Part shown: positions 36,615 through 43,712 of the stretch, one piece after another
Layout of the letters: each line of letters opens with the position of its first letter
How positions within the stretch are numbered: position 1 is the stretch's first letter
Assembly: GCA_021775475.1 (NCBI GenBank)
Contig: JAJFHS010000063.1
Span: forward strand, 1-51,138
Direction: 5' to 3'
Source: Hyphomicrobiales bacterium
GTDB lineage: Bacteria > Pseudomonadota > Alphaproteobacteria > Rhizobiales > JAJFHR01
DNA: 51,138 bases
Notes under the pieces: generated by a model
What the model was told of the DNA's origin: nothing
Database searches by the model: none
Seen by the model: the letters and a program-made list of their open reading frames with translations, nothing else
Made by a program: the position numbers and the translations under genes

Positions 36615-37149
36615 TCTGGCGCTCCTGATCTTTCGCAGCCTTTGATTTGCGCCTGCCGCGTAATAACATCAAAACGCCTATTCCTGCGGTGAAAACAACC
36701 GCAGTTTCACCCAGCGTATCAAACCCGCGATAACTCGCCAGCACCGAGGTGACGACATTTGGTACCGTGGTCTGCTTTATTGAATTTTCCAGATAGTAAT
36801 TGGCAACATTAAGATGGATTGGATTGGTTGCCTCTCCAAATGGCGGCAGATCAAGTGTGCCAAAGACCAAAACGCCTGCAATAACAATAGCAATAAACAG
36901 AGCGGGTATCTGACTGTGAATGGGGTCGGATTCATGAGTTTTTGTTAAATATAGAGCGCCCAGCATCAACACAGTAGAGATGCCAGCACCGATAGCGGCT
37001 TCCGTCATTGCCACATCAACGGCATCCAGCACAATCATCACGCTGGCCATGAGAAAACTGTAGATGCCGGACAGAACAACAACACCAAACAGATTGCGTA
37101 TGCGCACAATACCAATGGTTATTGCCGCCATTAACGTCAGCAGCACCAT
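36604..37149 (-). CDS. DUF4040 / MbhD-MbhE-like Mrp subunit (detached MrpA C-terminal part)
   Basis: A 181-residue membrane protein with about five helices. The first part (VLSGIYSFLMASVMIVLDAVDVAMTEAAIG) is the DUF4040 domain, which in classical Mrp systems lies near the C-terminus of MrpA. The second part (TVPNVVTSVLASYRGFDTLGETAVVF) matches MbhE-like sequences. So the MrpA C-terminal region is a separate gene here, as in Mbh hydrogenases and archaeal Mrp. The ATG at 37149 lacks a clear ribosome site, and the upstream gene ends 14 bp earlier. The conserved Asp/Glu in DVAMTEA are probable ion-path residues. Confidence 0.88.
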   Translation of the reverse strand: MVLLTLMAAITIGIVRIRNLFGVVVLSGIYSFLMASVMIVLDAVDVAMTEAAIGAGISTVLMLGALYLTKTHESDPIHSQIPALFIAIVIAGVLVFGTLDLPPFGEATNPIHLNVANYYLENSIKQTTVPNVVTSVLASYRGFDTLGETAVVFTAGIGVLMLLRGRRKSKAAKDQERQNEA

Positions 37150-37163
37150 ATTTATCAGGGCTT

Positions 37164-37508
37164 CTATTTCGATGGGGCATCCTCCCTGTCGTTACCTGTG
37201 TCATCATCCAGCAAAGGCTTGATGCCGGCGTGGCGGGCCGCGCGCGCCAGCGCATGAGTTGCCACAGGGCCGGTATAGAGAATAATCGCGATGATGATGA
37301 TGAGCCGCAATGTAACCAGAGAAGGCTCAACCTGCAGCATCATGCCAACCAACATCAAAAAAGCACCGAATGTGTCACTGACACTTGTTGCATGCATGCG
37401 GGTGAAGACATCTGGCATGCGCAAAAGCCCGATTGACCCGACAACATAAAAAAAACTGCCGCTGCCCAAGAGTATCCAGCTGAGAATATCAAGGACCGTT
37501 TCCGTCAT
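37164..37508 (-). CDS. mnhG: Mrp-type antiporter subunit G
   Basis: A 114-residue protein with three helices. FFYVVGSIGLLRMPDVFTRM followed by HATSVSDTFGAFLMLVGMML is the MnhG signature (GLxRxPDxxxRxHAxT in the family). The C-terminal tail is charged and cytoplasmic. It overlaps MrpF by 4 bp. Subunit G is needed for assembly of the complex in studied Mrp systems. Confidence 0.92.
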   Translation of the reverse strand: MTETVLDILSWILLGSGSFFYVVGSIGLLRMPDVFTRMHATSVSDTFGAFLMLVGMMLQVEPSLVTLRLIIIIAIILYTGPVATHALARAARHAGIKPLLDDDTGNDREDAPSK

Positions 37509-37789
37509 GTGTCTGCCGCCCCTTCTTCACCACTGTGGCCGAGATCGCCATAGCGGATGAATTTCAATACGGCCAAAGTGCCGACCAGATTGAGAAGGGC
37601 ATAGGTTATGCCAAGATCAAGAAATTCCGGGCGATCGGTAATAAAGCCGAAAACAGCAAGGAGCAGAATAGCCGCTGTGCCGATTGAGTTGGCTGCCAGC
37701 AGGCGATCAAACACTGTTGGGCCCCACAAGGCCCGGCCAACCGCAACTATAAGAGCAAACATGATGGCAAACCCCGCCGTTATGAACAT
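37505..37789 (-). CDS. mnhF: Mrp-type antiporter subunit F
   Basis: A 94-residue protein with three helices: the GRALWGPTVFDRLLAANSIG loop holds the MrpF signature (GPxxxDRxxAxN), and FLDLGITYALLNLVGTLAVLKF is the last helix. It shares 1 bp with the MrpE stop and 4 bp with the MrpG start. It is a small membrane subunit of the Na+/H+ exchange complex. Confidence 0.92.
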   Translation of the reverse strand: MFITAGFAIMFALIVAVGRALWGPTVFDRLLAANSIGTAAILLLAVFGFITDRPEFLDLGITYALLNLVGTLAVLKFIRYGDLGHSGEEGAADT

Positions 37790-38280
37790 TATGAGCGCCC
37801 CTCAAATCTAGCCACACGCCGGTTCATGGCACCTTCCTGCAAATCCTCAGCGCCTGATTTTGAGAGTGCGTGAACCAGTATCTCACCGCCGACCACATCC
37901 ACGGAGATTGTGCCGGGGGTGAGGGTGATTGAATTTGCAAATATACTGACGCCAAGGCCGGTTCTTTGCAGGGCATTGATTTTGACCATCGTTGGTGAAA
38001 CCGGTAGCCTCGGGTCTAAAGTGATGCGCGTGACATCAAATGCAGACTTGGCAATTTCCCAGATCAGCCAGGGCCAGTACGTTAAGGCGCGAAAAACAAG
38101 ATGGATGGGATGACCTTCTTCATCCACCACCGATATACGCACGCTGAAAGCGACAATCAAAATGGCGCAAATAGCGCCAATGGTGATGAATGTTGATGTG
38201 TAATGACCGGAAAGCGCCAACCAGAAGCCAAACAGCGTAGCGCTCAGGCTAAAAAAGAGTATTCCAGTATCGGATCTCAT
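37789..38280 (-). CDS. mnhE: Mrp-type antiporter subunit E
   Basis: A 163-residue protein with three N-terminal helices and a cytoplasmic domain, the first gene of the operon. The WPWLIWEIAKSAFDVTRITL helix and the tail LGVSIFANSITLTPGTISVDV are typical of MrpE. Its ATG lies at the edge of a 405-bp gap that should hold the operon promoter; AGGGG is upstream but about 12 bases away. The order E-F-G-DUF4040-B-C-D-D-x-D differs from the common A-B-C-D-E-F-G order. Confidence 0.9.
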   Translation of the reverse strand: MRSDTGILFFSLSATLFGFWLALSGHYTSTFITIGAICAILIVAFSVRISVVDEEGHPIHLVFRALTYWPWLIWEIAKSAFDVTRITLDPRLPVSPTMVKINALQRTGLGVSIFANSITLTPGTISVDVVGGEILVHALSKSGAEDLQEGAMNRRVARFEGRS

Positions 38281-38685
38281 TTTAACAGATTTACCCCTGA
38301 ATTTGATTGCGCTCTTGGGGTTTATTTAAGGTGAGGATGGTTAATGAATTATTAAAATATAGATTGAGTAGTTGTTTTAAATAAGTTTTTTCGTCATAAA
38401 AAATCGAGTGCAACTACCAAGATTAGCAATGTATAGCTATGGTTGAGAAATATGCTCACTTCGCAAGAATTAAAAAGACGGATGGATGTTCGATCCATCA
38501 TATAATGTCGGCCTTAAACAATTGAATTTTTATTCAAATTCAGGACGCTGAATTGTCGACTTGGACTGAAGGAATGCAACAGATCAGCAAAGATTGTATG
38601 AAAATCAGTTAAAAAACTTGATTTCTGCTACGTAATTACAGATAAGGTGTGTCGCGGCAAAAGATACTGAGGAATTTACTGAAAT
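38281..38685. other. AT-rich intergenic region between the Mrp operon and mucR
   Basis: 405 bases separate two divergent genes. The stretch is rich in A/T, with runs such as ATTATTAAAATATAG and several TTTAAA-like tracts, and no ORF, tRNA or strong hairpin was seen. It should contain the promoters of mnhE and of mucR. MucR proteins bind AT-rich sites containing T-A steps and often control their own gene, so self-regulation here is plausible but unproven. Confidence 0.6.
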
Positions 38686-39111
38686 ATGGAACCGACCATG
38701 GATTCTAAAACTGAACTTGTTGAATTAACTACCGAAATTGTTTCCGCATATGTAAGCAATAATGCCCTTACAGCTGGAGATTTACCGGCACTGATTAATG
38801 ATGTGCACAGAGCCCTTTGCAGCGCTGTGAACCAGGGGGAAAATCCGGCAGTGCCGCCACAAAAACCCGCAATCTCTCCACGCAGGTCAATTACACCTGA
38901 ATTTATTATCTGCCTGGAGGATGGCAAGAAATTTAAATCATTGAAGCGCCATTTACGCACGCATTATGATTTGACACCTGAAGAGTATCGCGAGAAATGG
39001 GGCCTGGCGCGAGATTATCCGATGGTTGCACCAAATTATGCTGCCGCCCGTTCCAAGCTTGCCAAAAACATGGGGCTTGGGCAAAAAGGCCGCCAGCGCA
39101 AGCGTGCCTGA
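38686..39111 (+). CDS. mucR: MucR/Ros family zinc-finger transcriptional regulator
   Basis: A 141-residue global regulator. The N-terminal helical part ([19 protein letters not shown]) mediates oligomerisation in studied MucR proteins. The zinc-finger domain has Cys76, Asp79, His89 and His93 in [18 protein letters not shown], followed by [19 protein letters not shown]. Asp in place of the second Cys is a known variant in the family. It ends with a basic tail (KGRQRKRA). An in-frame ATG at 38698 is a possible alternative start. MucR proteins silence AT-rich genes for exopolysaccharide, motility and cell cycle. A strong terminator follows. Confidence 0.93.
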   Translation: MEPTMDSKTELVELTTEIVSAYVSNNALTAGDLPALINDVHRALCSAVNQGENPAVPPQKPAISPRRSITPEFIICLEDGKKFKSLKRHLRTHYDLTPEEYREKWGLARDYPMVAPNYAAARSKLAKNMGLGQKGRQRKRA

Positions 39112-39154
39112 GTTGCTTTGCCAGGCAGAGTTGGCGAGAACAAAATAAAAATTG

Positions 39155-39190
39155 AACCCTGTGCGAAACATGTTTGCACGGGGTTTTTTT
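39155..39190 (+). terminator. intrinsic terminator of mucR
   Basis: Arms CCCTGTGC and GCACGGGG with an inner AAAC/GTTT pairing are followed by TTTTTTT. The hairpin starts 43 bases after the mucR stop codon. Confidence 0.88.
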
Positions 39191-39235
39191 GCTAAATGCC
39201 AATAGTTTTGCTAAATGCCAATAGTTTTGCTAATA
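39187..39235 (+). repeat. 19-bp tandem repeat, 2.5 copies
   Basis: TTTTGCTAAATGCCAATAG occurs twice back to back (39187-39205 and 39206-39224), followed by a third partial copy TTTTGCTAATA. The first copy shares its T run with the mucR terminator. Only a perfect period of 19 is seen; no link to the neighbouring genes can be shown. Confidence 0.9.
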
Positions 39236-39345
39236 AAAATCCACAGGTTTTAATTCATTTTATTTAGAGCTTGCCAAGATTCATCGTTTTGATTCATTGT
39301 GTTGTGAATTAATCATCAAGTGATTCGCAAAGCGGTGGGGACTGA

Positions 39346-39900
39346 ATGGCGCTGACAACTGAACTGGCTTTTAAGGCGCAATTGGTTATTCCAGAGCAAC
39401 GGCAGCTCTTCGAATACTGGATGTCTCGATCCGATCAAGGCCAGCTTCCCTCTCGCCGTGATATTAATCCTTGTGATTTTCCGCGCCTGCTTCCACTCAT
39501 TTCTTTGATTGATGTAGATATTGTGCACAAACGTTTTCGCGTGCGCCTGGCAGGTACCCAGCTCAGGGAACATTATGGCCGTGACATCACCGGCGTGCAT
39601 CTCGATGAAGTCGATTACGGTACAAAAACCGATTACTGGCTCTCGGCATTCCATCGTGTAGCGTTTGAGGGGCGCCCCGCTCAAGGCGTTGTCCAGGGTT
39701 CAGGTGAGCATAAAGAACATCTTGCCCAATTCTGGATAAAACTGCCGCTTTCCGAAGATGGAAAAAACGTATCAATGATCCTGTCATATGACGTGTTTCT
39801 GCCGGTTTCCCAGGCTAAAACAATCGCTGACCAGGAACATTTCGATGCCGGGTTTTTATCAGTGGACGTGGAAAGCGCAAGAATAAGCCGCGCCCATTGA
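39346..39900 (+). CDS. PAS domain protein (PAS_5 type)
   Basis: A 184-residue cytoplasmic protein made of one PAS-like domain of the alphaproteobacterial PAS_5 (PF07310) type. LFEYWMSRSDQGQLPSRRDINP is the family's opening motif; FRVRLAGTQLREHYGRDITG and the later ILSYDVFLPVS strands follow. There is no output domain, so it must act by binding a partner or a ligand. It is 235 bp downstream of mucR, after its terminator, so it has its own promoter. The ligand is unknown. Confidence 0.82.
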   Translation: MALTTELAFKAQLVIPEQRQLFEYWMSRSDQGQLPSRRDINPCDFPRLLPLISLIDVDIVHKRFRVRLAGTQLREHYGRDITGVHLDEVDYGTKTDYWLSAFHRVAFEGRPAQGVVQGSGEHKEHLAQFWIKLPLSEDGKNVSMILSYDVFLPVSQAKTIADQEHFDAGFLSVDVESARISRAH

Positions 39901-39913
39901 GACAACGCGAACT

Positions 39914-40231
39914 TTAATCCCTTGGATTTTCAAGCAATTCCCGCTCGCCCCGGTAGGCCTGCAGCAAAGCTATGTGGCGGTTGAGGCTATAGGTCCAGTG
40001 TCCGCATCTGCCCCGGTTGCGTTCCTGGCGCAGGGCAGTGGCTAGCCAGGAAATAATCCATCGGTGGTTTTGTGAAGACCGGTCATCAATTTTTGTTAGC
40101 GAAATTGGCAACAATTGTTGCAGGTGCAACCGCCTTTGGTAGCTGACACTTCCAGCGTTCACCAGCCGCTTCAGCGAGAGCCCGATGCCAGATTTGTTTT
40201 TGCCGGAGGGATGCGAAGTAATAGTGTCCAA
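39914..40231 (-). CDS. hypothetical protein with TTG start
   Basis: A 105-residue basic protein I do not recognise. The start codon TTG at 40231 is supported by a strong ribosome site, AAAAAAGGAG, 7 bases upstream. The C-terminal half (GRCGHWTYSLNRHIALLQAYRGERELLE) looks like a conserved helical segment, and Arg is abundant. There is no signal peptide or membrane helix. It converges with the PAS gene, their stop codons being 13 bp apart. Given its neighbours it could belong to the regulatory block, but no function can be given. Confidence 0.6.
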   Translation of the reverse strand: MDTITSHPSGKNKSGIGLSLKRLVNAGSVSYQRRLHLQQLLPISLTKIDDRSSQNHRWIISWLATALRQERNRGRCGHWTYSLNRHIALLQAYRGERELLENPRD

Positions 40232-40317
40232 ATCAATTCTCCTTTTTTAGTCGGCTAAGGAGAATGTGGGCGATCAGGGGAGGTGGGGATTAAATTTTCT
40301 GAAGGCTTTTCCCTGAA

Positions 40318-40395
40318 GTGTTCCAGGCCAGCCCGCTCCCCCCTCAAGGTATCCTTTCTGGGTAGTTAGGCGGGGGAGGGGGCTGGTCTGGAACC
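40318..40395. repeat. C/G-skewed palindromic repeat, internal copy
   Basis: The left arm (40321-40346) starts TTCCAGGCCAGCCCGCTCCC and the right arm (40368-40393) is its near-perfect inverse, ending GGCTGGTCTGGAA, with a 21-base loop containing GTATCC. One strand of the stem is almost all pyrimidine. A close relative lies at 51027-51120, sharing CCAGCCCGCTCCCCCCT, and a partial one at the window start. It lies 3' of the XRE regulator gene. Confidence 0.85.
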
Positions 40396-40418
40396 TTCAA
40401 AAAAACCAATCCAAAAAT

Positions 40419-40991
40419 TCAGAGATAATCCATTCGCATAACAATACGGGCAACCCAGTCGATTTTTTGATTGTACATGACCGGCATGCCAGAGGTAAGG
40501 GCAACAAGAGTGAACCTGTCCTCCGGTCCCTCGATTAATCGGCGAAGAAGTGTGGAACCCTCCTCAAGCCCGACCAAGCAGTCCCACCCGGCCGCATTTG
40601 ACCATTGTGGTCTCGCCAGCCTGTCCGCCACCAGTACTGTTCCGGGTAAATATGTTCCAACAGATTGAGTGATGCGAACAGCCACAGGGTTGTGTGCCGG
40701 TATATCAAAGCTGAGAAAAGTCTGCTCGGCAAATCCTCCCGGGGAATTTTCCAGCGCGCCATTGTGGCCAATTTCACCAATGCATTCGATGTCCCGTGTC
40801 GAAGATGCTTCCATCAGGTCTACTGCTGAAACATTAAAGGCATTGGCAAATTTTTCCAGCCAGTCCATGGAAACGGTCATATTGGCGGTTTCGAGCCGCT
40901 GTACGGTTTGCGGTGTCGTGCCAATCAGATCAGCCAGCTGCTGCAAGGTCCAGCCGCGGGTTTTGCGCAATTTGCGAATACGTGTCTGCAT
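40419..40991 (-). CDS. XRE-family repressor with S24-like C-terminal domain
   Basis: A 190-residue regulator. The N-terminal helix-turn-helix is MQTRIRKLRKTRGWTLQQLADLIGTTPQTVQRLE, directly at residues 1-34. The C-terminal part (about 90-190) has the beta-rich LexA/CI-like peptidase fold, with GTYLPGTVLVADRL and a late VARIVMRMDYL strand. The expected catalytic Ser-Lys pair is not clear, so self-cleavage is doubtful. The ATG follows AAAGGAG by 7 bases. It is divergent from the DnaA-like gene, with a palindrome between them. Similar phage-type repressors respond to DNA damage, but here it may be a housekeeping regulator. Confidence 0.82.
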   Translation of the reverse strand: MQTRIRKLRKTRGWTLQQLADLIGTTPQTVQRLETANMTVSMDWLEKFANAFNVSAVDLMEASSTRDIECIGEIGHNGALENSPGGFAEQTFLSFDIPAHNPVAVRITQSVGTYLPGTVLVADRLARPQWSNAAGWDCLVGLEEGSTLLRRLIEGPEDRFTLVALTSGMPVMYNQKIDWVARIVMRMDYL

Positions 40992-41021
40992 GTGTGAGCT
41001 CCTTTGCCTCGGTGTATAATG

Positions 41022-41039
41022 TTCCTAATTCGTTAGAAA
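41022..41039. promoter_or_regulatory. operator-like palindrome upstream of the XRE repressor
   Basis: TTCCTAA-TTCG-TTAGAAA is a near-perfect inverted repeat with a 4-base centre, located 31 bases upstream of the repressor start and next to a TATAAT sequence (41015-41020). It lies in the divergent gap with the DnaA-like gene. A site of this size fits an XRE dimer, so self-control is inferred. Confidence 0.45.
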
Positions 41040-41168
41040 TTCCAGAAAACTTATCCCCGTGAGTGAAAAACTTGCAAAAATAGTAAAAGAAAGGTATTTT
41101 TTCCTATAAACGGTGGAAAACTCATCCTGTCGTCCTGTTCAGATCCCTAATCACGGAGGTGAAAATTG

Positions 41169-41582
41169 ATGTTCAATTCGAAAACACCAGCCACACCGCA
41201 ATCGATGCCCCCTTCAGCACGCAACAAATTGACATTTGGCAGTGGCGCCAAACTGGAGAGCGTTGCCTTGTCGCGATTGATCCTTCAGGCCGTCGCCAGC
41301 GCCTTTGGCATCCGTGAAATGGAATTACGGGCATCAACAAGACGCTGTGCTGCTGTCGCCTTCGCCCGGCAGGTTGCCATGTACCTGGCACACGTGGCCT
41401 GTGGGTACTCTCTCACCGAAGTGGGCATATTGTTTCAGCGCGACCGCACCACGGCAGCCCACGCCTGTCGCAAAATTGAAGACTGCCGCGATGACCCCGA
41501 CCTTGATTTTTGTCTCGACTGTCTCGAAAGCGCTGTTCGCGGCTGGGCCTTTCAGCAACAAACACGTATGAGGGCACAATGA
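41169..41582 (+). CDS. DnaA domain IV-like helix-turn-helix protein
   Basis: A 137-residue protein whose C-terminal 90 residues resemble only the DNA-binding domain IV of DnaA: ARQVAMYLAHVACGYSLTEV followed by GILFQRDRTTAAHACRKIED, the DnaA signature region with its recognition helix. There is no AAA+ ATPase domain, so it cannot initiate replication itself but may bind DnaA-box-like sites. The ATG at 41169 follows GGAGG by 9 bases. Its stop overlaps the start of the DUF6456 gene (ATGA, 41579-41582), so the two are made together. This pair recurs in alphaproteobacteria; its function is not known to me. Confidence 0.82.
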   Translation: MFNSKTPATPQSMPPSARNKLTFGSGAKLESVALSRLILQAVASAFGIREMELRASTRRCAAVAFARQVAMYLAHVACGYSLTEVGILFQRDRTTAAHACRKIEDCRDDPDLDFCLDCLESAVRGWAFQQQTRMRAQ

Positions 41583-42466
41583 CACGCACAATCGTCACAA
41601 CAAATGGCAATCAGGTGGCCGCCAAAGCCCTTGAACAGGAGGCTGCGCGTATTTTCAGGCGCCTGATTGAGGCCGGATCCTACCTGGCCAGGCTGGGCAC
41701 ACATCTGGACAAACGATACGAATATGGCCTGTTTGTCTCGCGCAACAGCCACAAAAAACCGGTCCTGAAACTGCAAGCCAATATGTTTAGAGGATTTGCT
41801 GCCAATGACTGGCTGGTCGAAAACACCAAAGATCACTGGCATATATCGACCCAGGGTGAAACATGGCTGCGGCGCCGGATGGCCACCAACGATCCCTACC
41901 GCGCCCAACACCAGCTCACCGGTACCAGGAACATTGAAATATCACCCAATGCCATGCGCAAACTGACCGTCAACCTGACCGAAAGCCCGCTGGGCTGGTT
42001 GCGCCATCGAAAAAGCGCAGATGGCAACCCACTTCTCAGTCAGCAACAATATGAAGCCGGCGAAAGATTGCGCTGTGATTTTGAAAAAGCCCGGATGAGC
42101 CCGCGCATCACCTCGGACATAACCGCTCCGATGACATCTTCTTCCGGTAAACGATCAGCAGATGCCGGAAACAGTGTCGCCATGCGCGATGCCGCCATCG
42201 CCGCCAAACAACGCTTCTTCAAAGCCCTCGACACCGTTGGCACAGATCTTTGCGATGTACTGATAGAAGTCTGCTGTCATCTAAAGGGCATGGATGAGGT
42301 CGAGAAACATCTGCATCTCCCCCAGCGCTCCGGCAAAATTGTTTTGCAGATAGCCCTGACCAGACTAGGCCAGCACTACGGCATGATTCCCCACCAAACC
42401 GTCCACCACTATAAAACAAAAGACATCCGCCACTGGGGTGATGAAAATTACCGTCCGAAAATTTGA
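41579..42466 (+). CDS. DUF6456 domain protein
   Basis: A 295-residue basic protein. The N-terminal part (about 15-100) looks like a winged-helix domain: ARIFRRLIEAGSYLARLGTH, then DHWHISTQGETWLRRRMA. The C-terminal DUF6456 domain includes ESPLGWLRHRKSADGNPLLS, QQQYEAGERLRCDFEKARMSP and a late QRSGKIVLQIALTRLGQHYG helix, possibly a second HTH. I used the ATG at 41579, coupled to the DnaA-like gene by a 4-bp overlap, over an upstream frame start at 41510. Probable DNA-binding role with its partner; no target is known. Confidence 0.8.
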   Translation: MTRTIVTTNGNQVAAKALEQEAARIFRRLIEAGSYLARLGTHLDKRYEYGLFVSRNSHKKPVLKLQANMFRGFAANDWLVENTKDHWHISTQGETWLRRRMATNDPYRAQHQLTGTRNIEISPNAMRKLTVNLTESPLGWLRHRKSADGNPLLSQQQYEAGERLRCDFEKARMSPRITSDITAPMTSSSGKRSADAGNSVAMRDAAIAAKQRFFKALDTVGTDLCDVLIEVCCHLKGMDEVEKHLHLPQRSGKIVLQIALTRLGQHYGMIPHQTVHHYKTKDIRHWGDENYRPKI

Positions 42467-42554
42467 ACGTGGATTAGATCGGTTGGTATAATTTGTTAGT
42501 TTCAGGGTTTTAGCCAGCTTGAGAGCCTGGTACGTCACCGTTAACCGGACAGGT

Positions 42555-42977
42555 TCAATTTGTCGGGTATGCTGTTCCCTCATTTTGACTGTCTGCGGCT
42601 GACGATGCATGCCTGTGCAACCAAAACCAGTCCCCGTCTCTTTGCCTAAGAGCAACAGTCCAACGCAGTGGTACTTGCAATTTTTCTTCGTTGATATCCA
42701 GATGAATAGTCAATGTTGTTGCGACGACACCTGTATTTCCACAAATGGTTATCTTTGTCCAATGCCACTCAAACTTTTCCGCTGTAGCTTCAGCAAAATT
42801 TCGCTTGAAAAGATCCTCGATCTGCTCCCTTCCTGAACAAAGCTCATCAGCTCCTGTGCCTATGACAGAAATATCTTCATCAACATCGAAGAGCTGCATT
42901 AGTCTGCTCAAATCTTTTGCGCAGTAAGCTTCCGCATAAATTTCAAGCGTATACAGGATATCTTTCTCTGCTGCCAT
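42555..42977 (-). CDS. NTF2-like (SnoaL/DUF4440) domain protein
   Basis: A 140-residue cone-shaped NTF2-like fold protein. ILYTLEIYAEAYCAKDLSRLMQLF is the opening helix, DISVIGTGADELCSGREQIEDLF the ligand-pocket segment, and the strands LRWTVALRQRDGDWFWLHRHA close the sheet. Members of this superfamily act as small-molecule isomerases, cyclases, hydrolases or binding proteins; catalytic residues cannot be assigned. The ATG follows GGAG by 5 bases. It is 75 bp downstream of the AllA-like gene on the same strand and probably the last gene of that operon. Confidence 0.8.
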   Translation of the reverse strand: MAAEKDILYTLEIYAEAYCAKDLSRLMQLFDVDEDISVIGTGADELCSGREQIEDLFKRNFAEATAEKFEWHWTKITICGNTGVVATTLTIHLDINEEKLQVPLRWTVALRQRDGDWFWLHRHASSAADSQNEGTAYPTN

Positions 42978-43052
42978 ACCATCTCCAATTGTTAGTCACC
43001 ACCAGTGGCAGAGTACAGTTTATAGAGGAAATTGCAAAACCGATCGGTTGTG

Positions 43053-43712
43053 TTAACTGTTGCCCGGATCAAACGGGCAGGAGAGATAGAGCCCGAACTC
43101 TTTGCCGATATCACAACTGACGCGGGCATGCACCTTTCCCTGACGATCGAGAAATCGTCCGGTATCAGCGGCAGGAAAAACGCCCTCGTGCCAGATGTTG
43201 GGATGAATATAAAGCCCCTGACTGCCATCGCACCAGAAGGCTATCACATTTTCAGGGCTGAAATCGTCACCGGGAAGGGCAAGTGGTACAATAAACGGTT
43301 CCTTTTTTACCGGAAAAAACAACTGCCCGCCATCGGGATGATAATTCATGTGCCACAGCAACACCTGTTGGCGCGGAACTGTCTGGGCCTGCGCTGACGC
43401 CTGTTGCGGATCGGTCGACCAGCCCAGAACATAATTCCCTTTTACCGCGTCATTGGACCCGTAAAGCACATCACCGCGCCACCGGGTTGAAAAAATACCT
43501 TCAACAAACCCGCCTTCATCGCCGGTGCCGTCGTCCACCGGGCGCCAGCCCTGGGCCGGCCAGCGAACGATTTCAATTTCACACTCATCTGGATCATCAA
43601 CCAGACAACCATACTCTTTCACATTTACCTCGCTCGCCCGCACCAATGGCACATGATGCACGGGCAGGGCGGGTTTGTCGCTTTCTTCAAACAGGTAATC
43701 AGGCGCATTCAT
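43053..43712 (-). CDS. AllA-like (ureidoglycolate lyase family) cupin
   Basis: A 219-residue protein with a C-terminal domain related to ureidoglycolate lyase. MNYHPDGGQLFFP, FIVPLALPGDD and YIHPNIWHEGVFP follow the order of AllA's metal/active-site strands. True AllA is about 160-170 residues; this one has an extra N-terminal strand region (about 1-60), and its HPDGGQ and IHPNIWHEG motifs differ from the usual HPLGSQ and YHRGVWH. No other allantoin genes are nearby, so a different substrate is likely. The ATG at 43712 overlaps the TGA (43709-43711) of the restored HD gene, showing tight coupling. Confidence 0.75.
   Translation of the reverse strand: MNAPDYLFEESDKPALPVHHVPLVRASEVNVKEYGCLVDDPDECEIEIVRWPAQGWRPVDDGTGDEGGFVEGIFSTRWRGDVLYGSNDAVKGNYVLGWSTDPQQASAQAQTVPRQQVLLWHMNYHPDGGQLFFPVKKEPFIVPLALPGDDFSPENVIAFWCDGSQGLYIHPNIWHEGVFPAADTGRFLDRQGKVHARVSCDIGKEFGLYLSCPFDPGNS

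Noticed and set aside
39187..39235. Tandem repeat considered as a CRISPR remnant
   Set aside because: Copies are directly adjacent with no spacers, the unit is only 19 bp, and no cas genes are present in the window.
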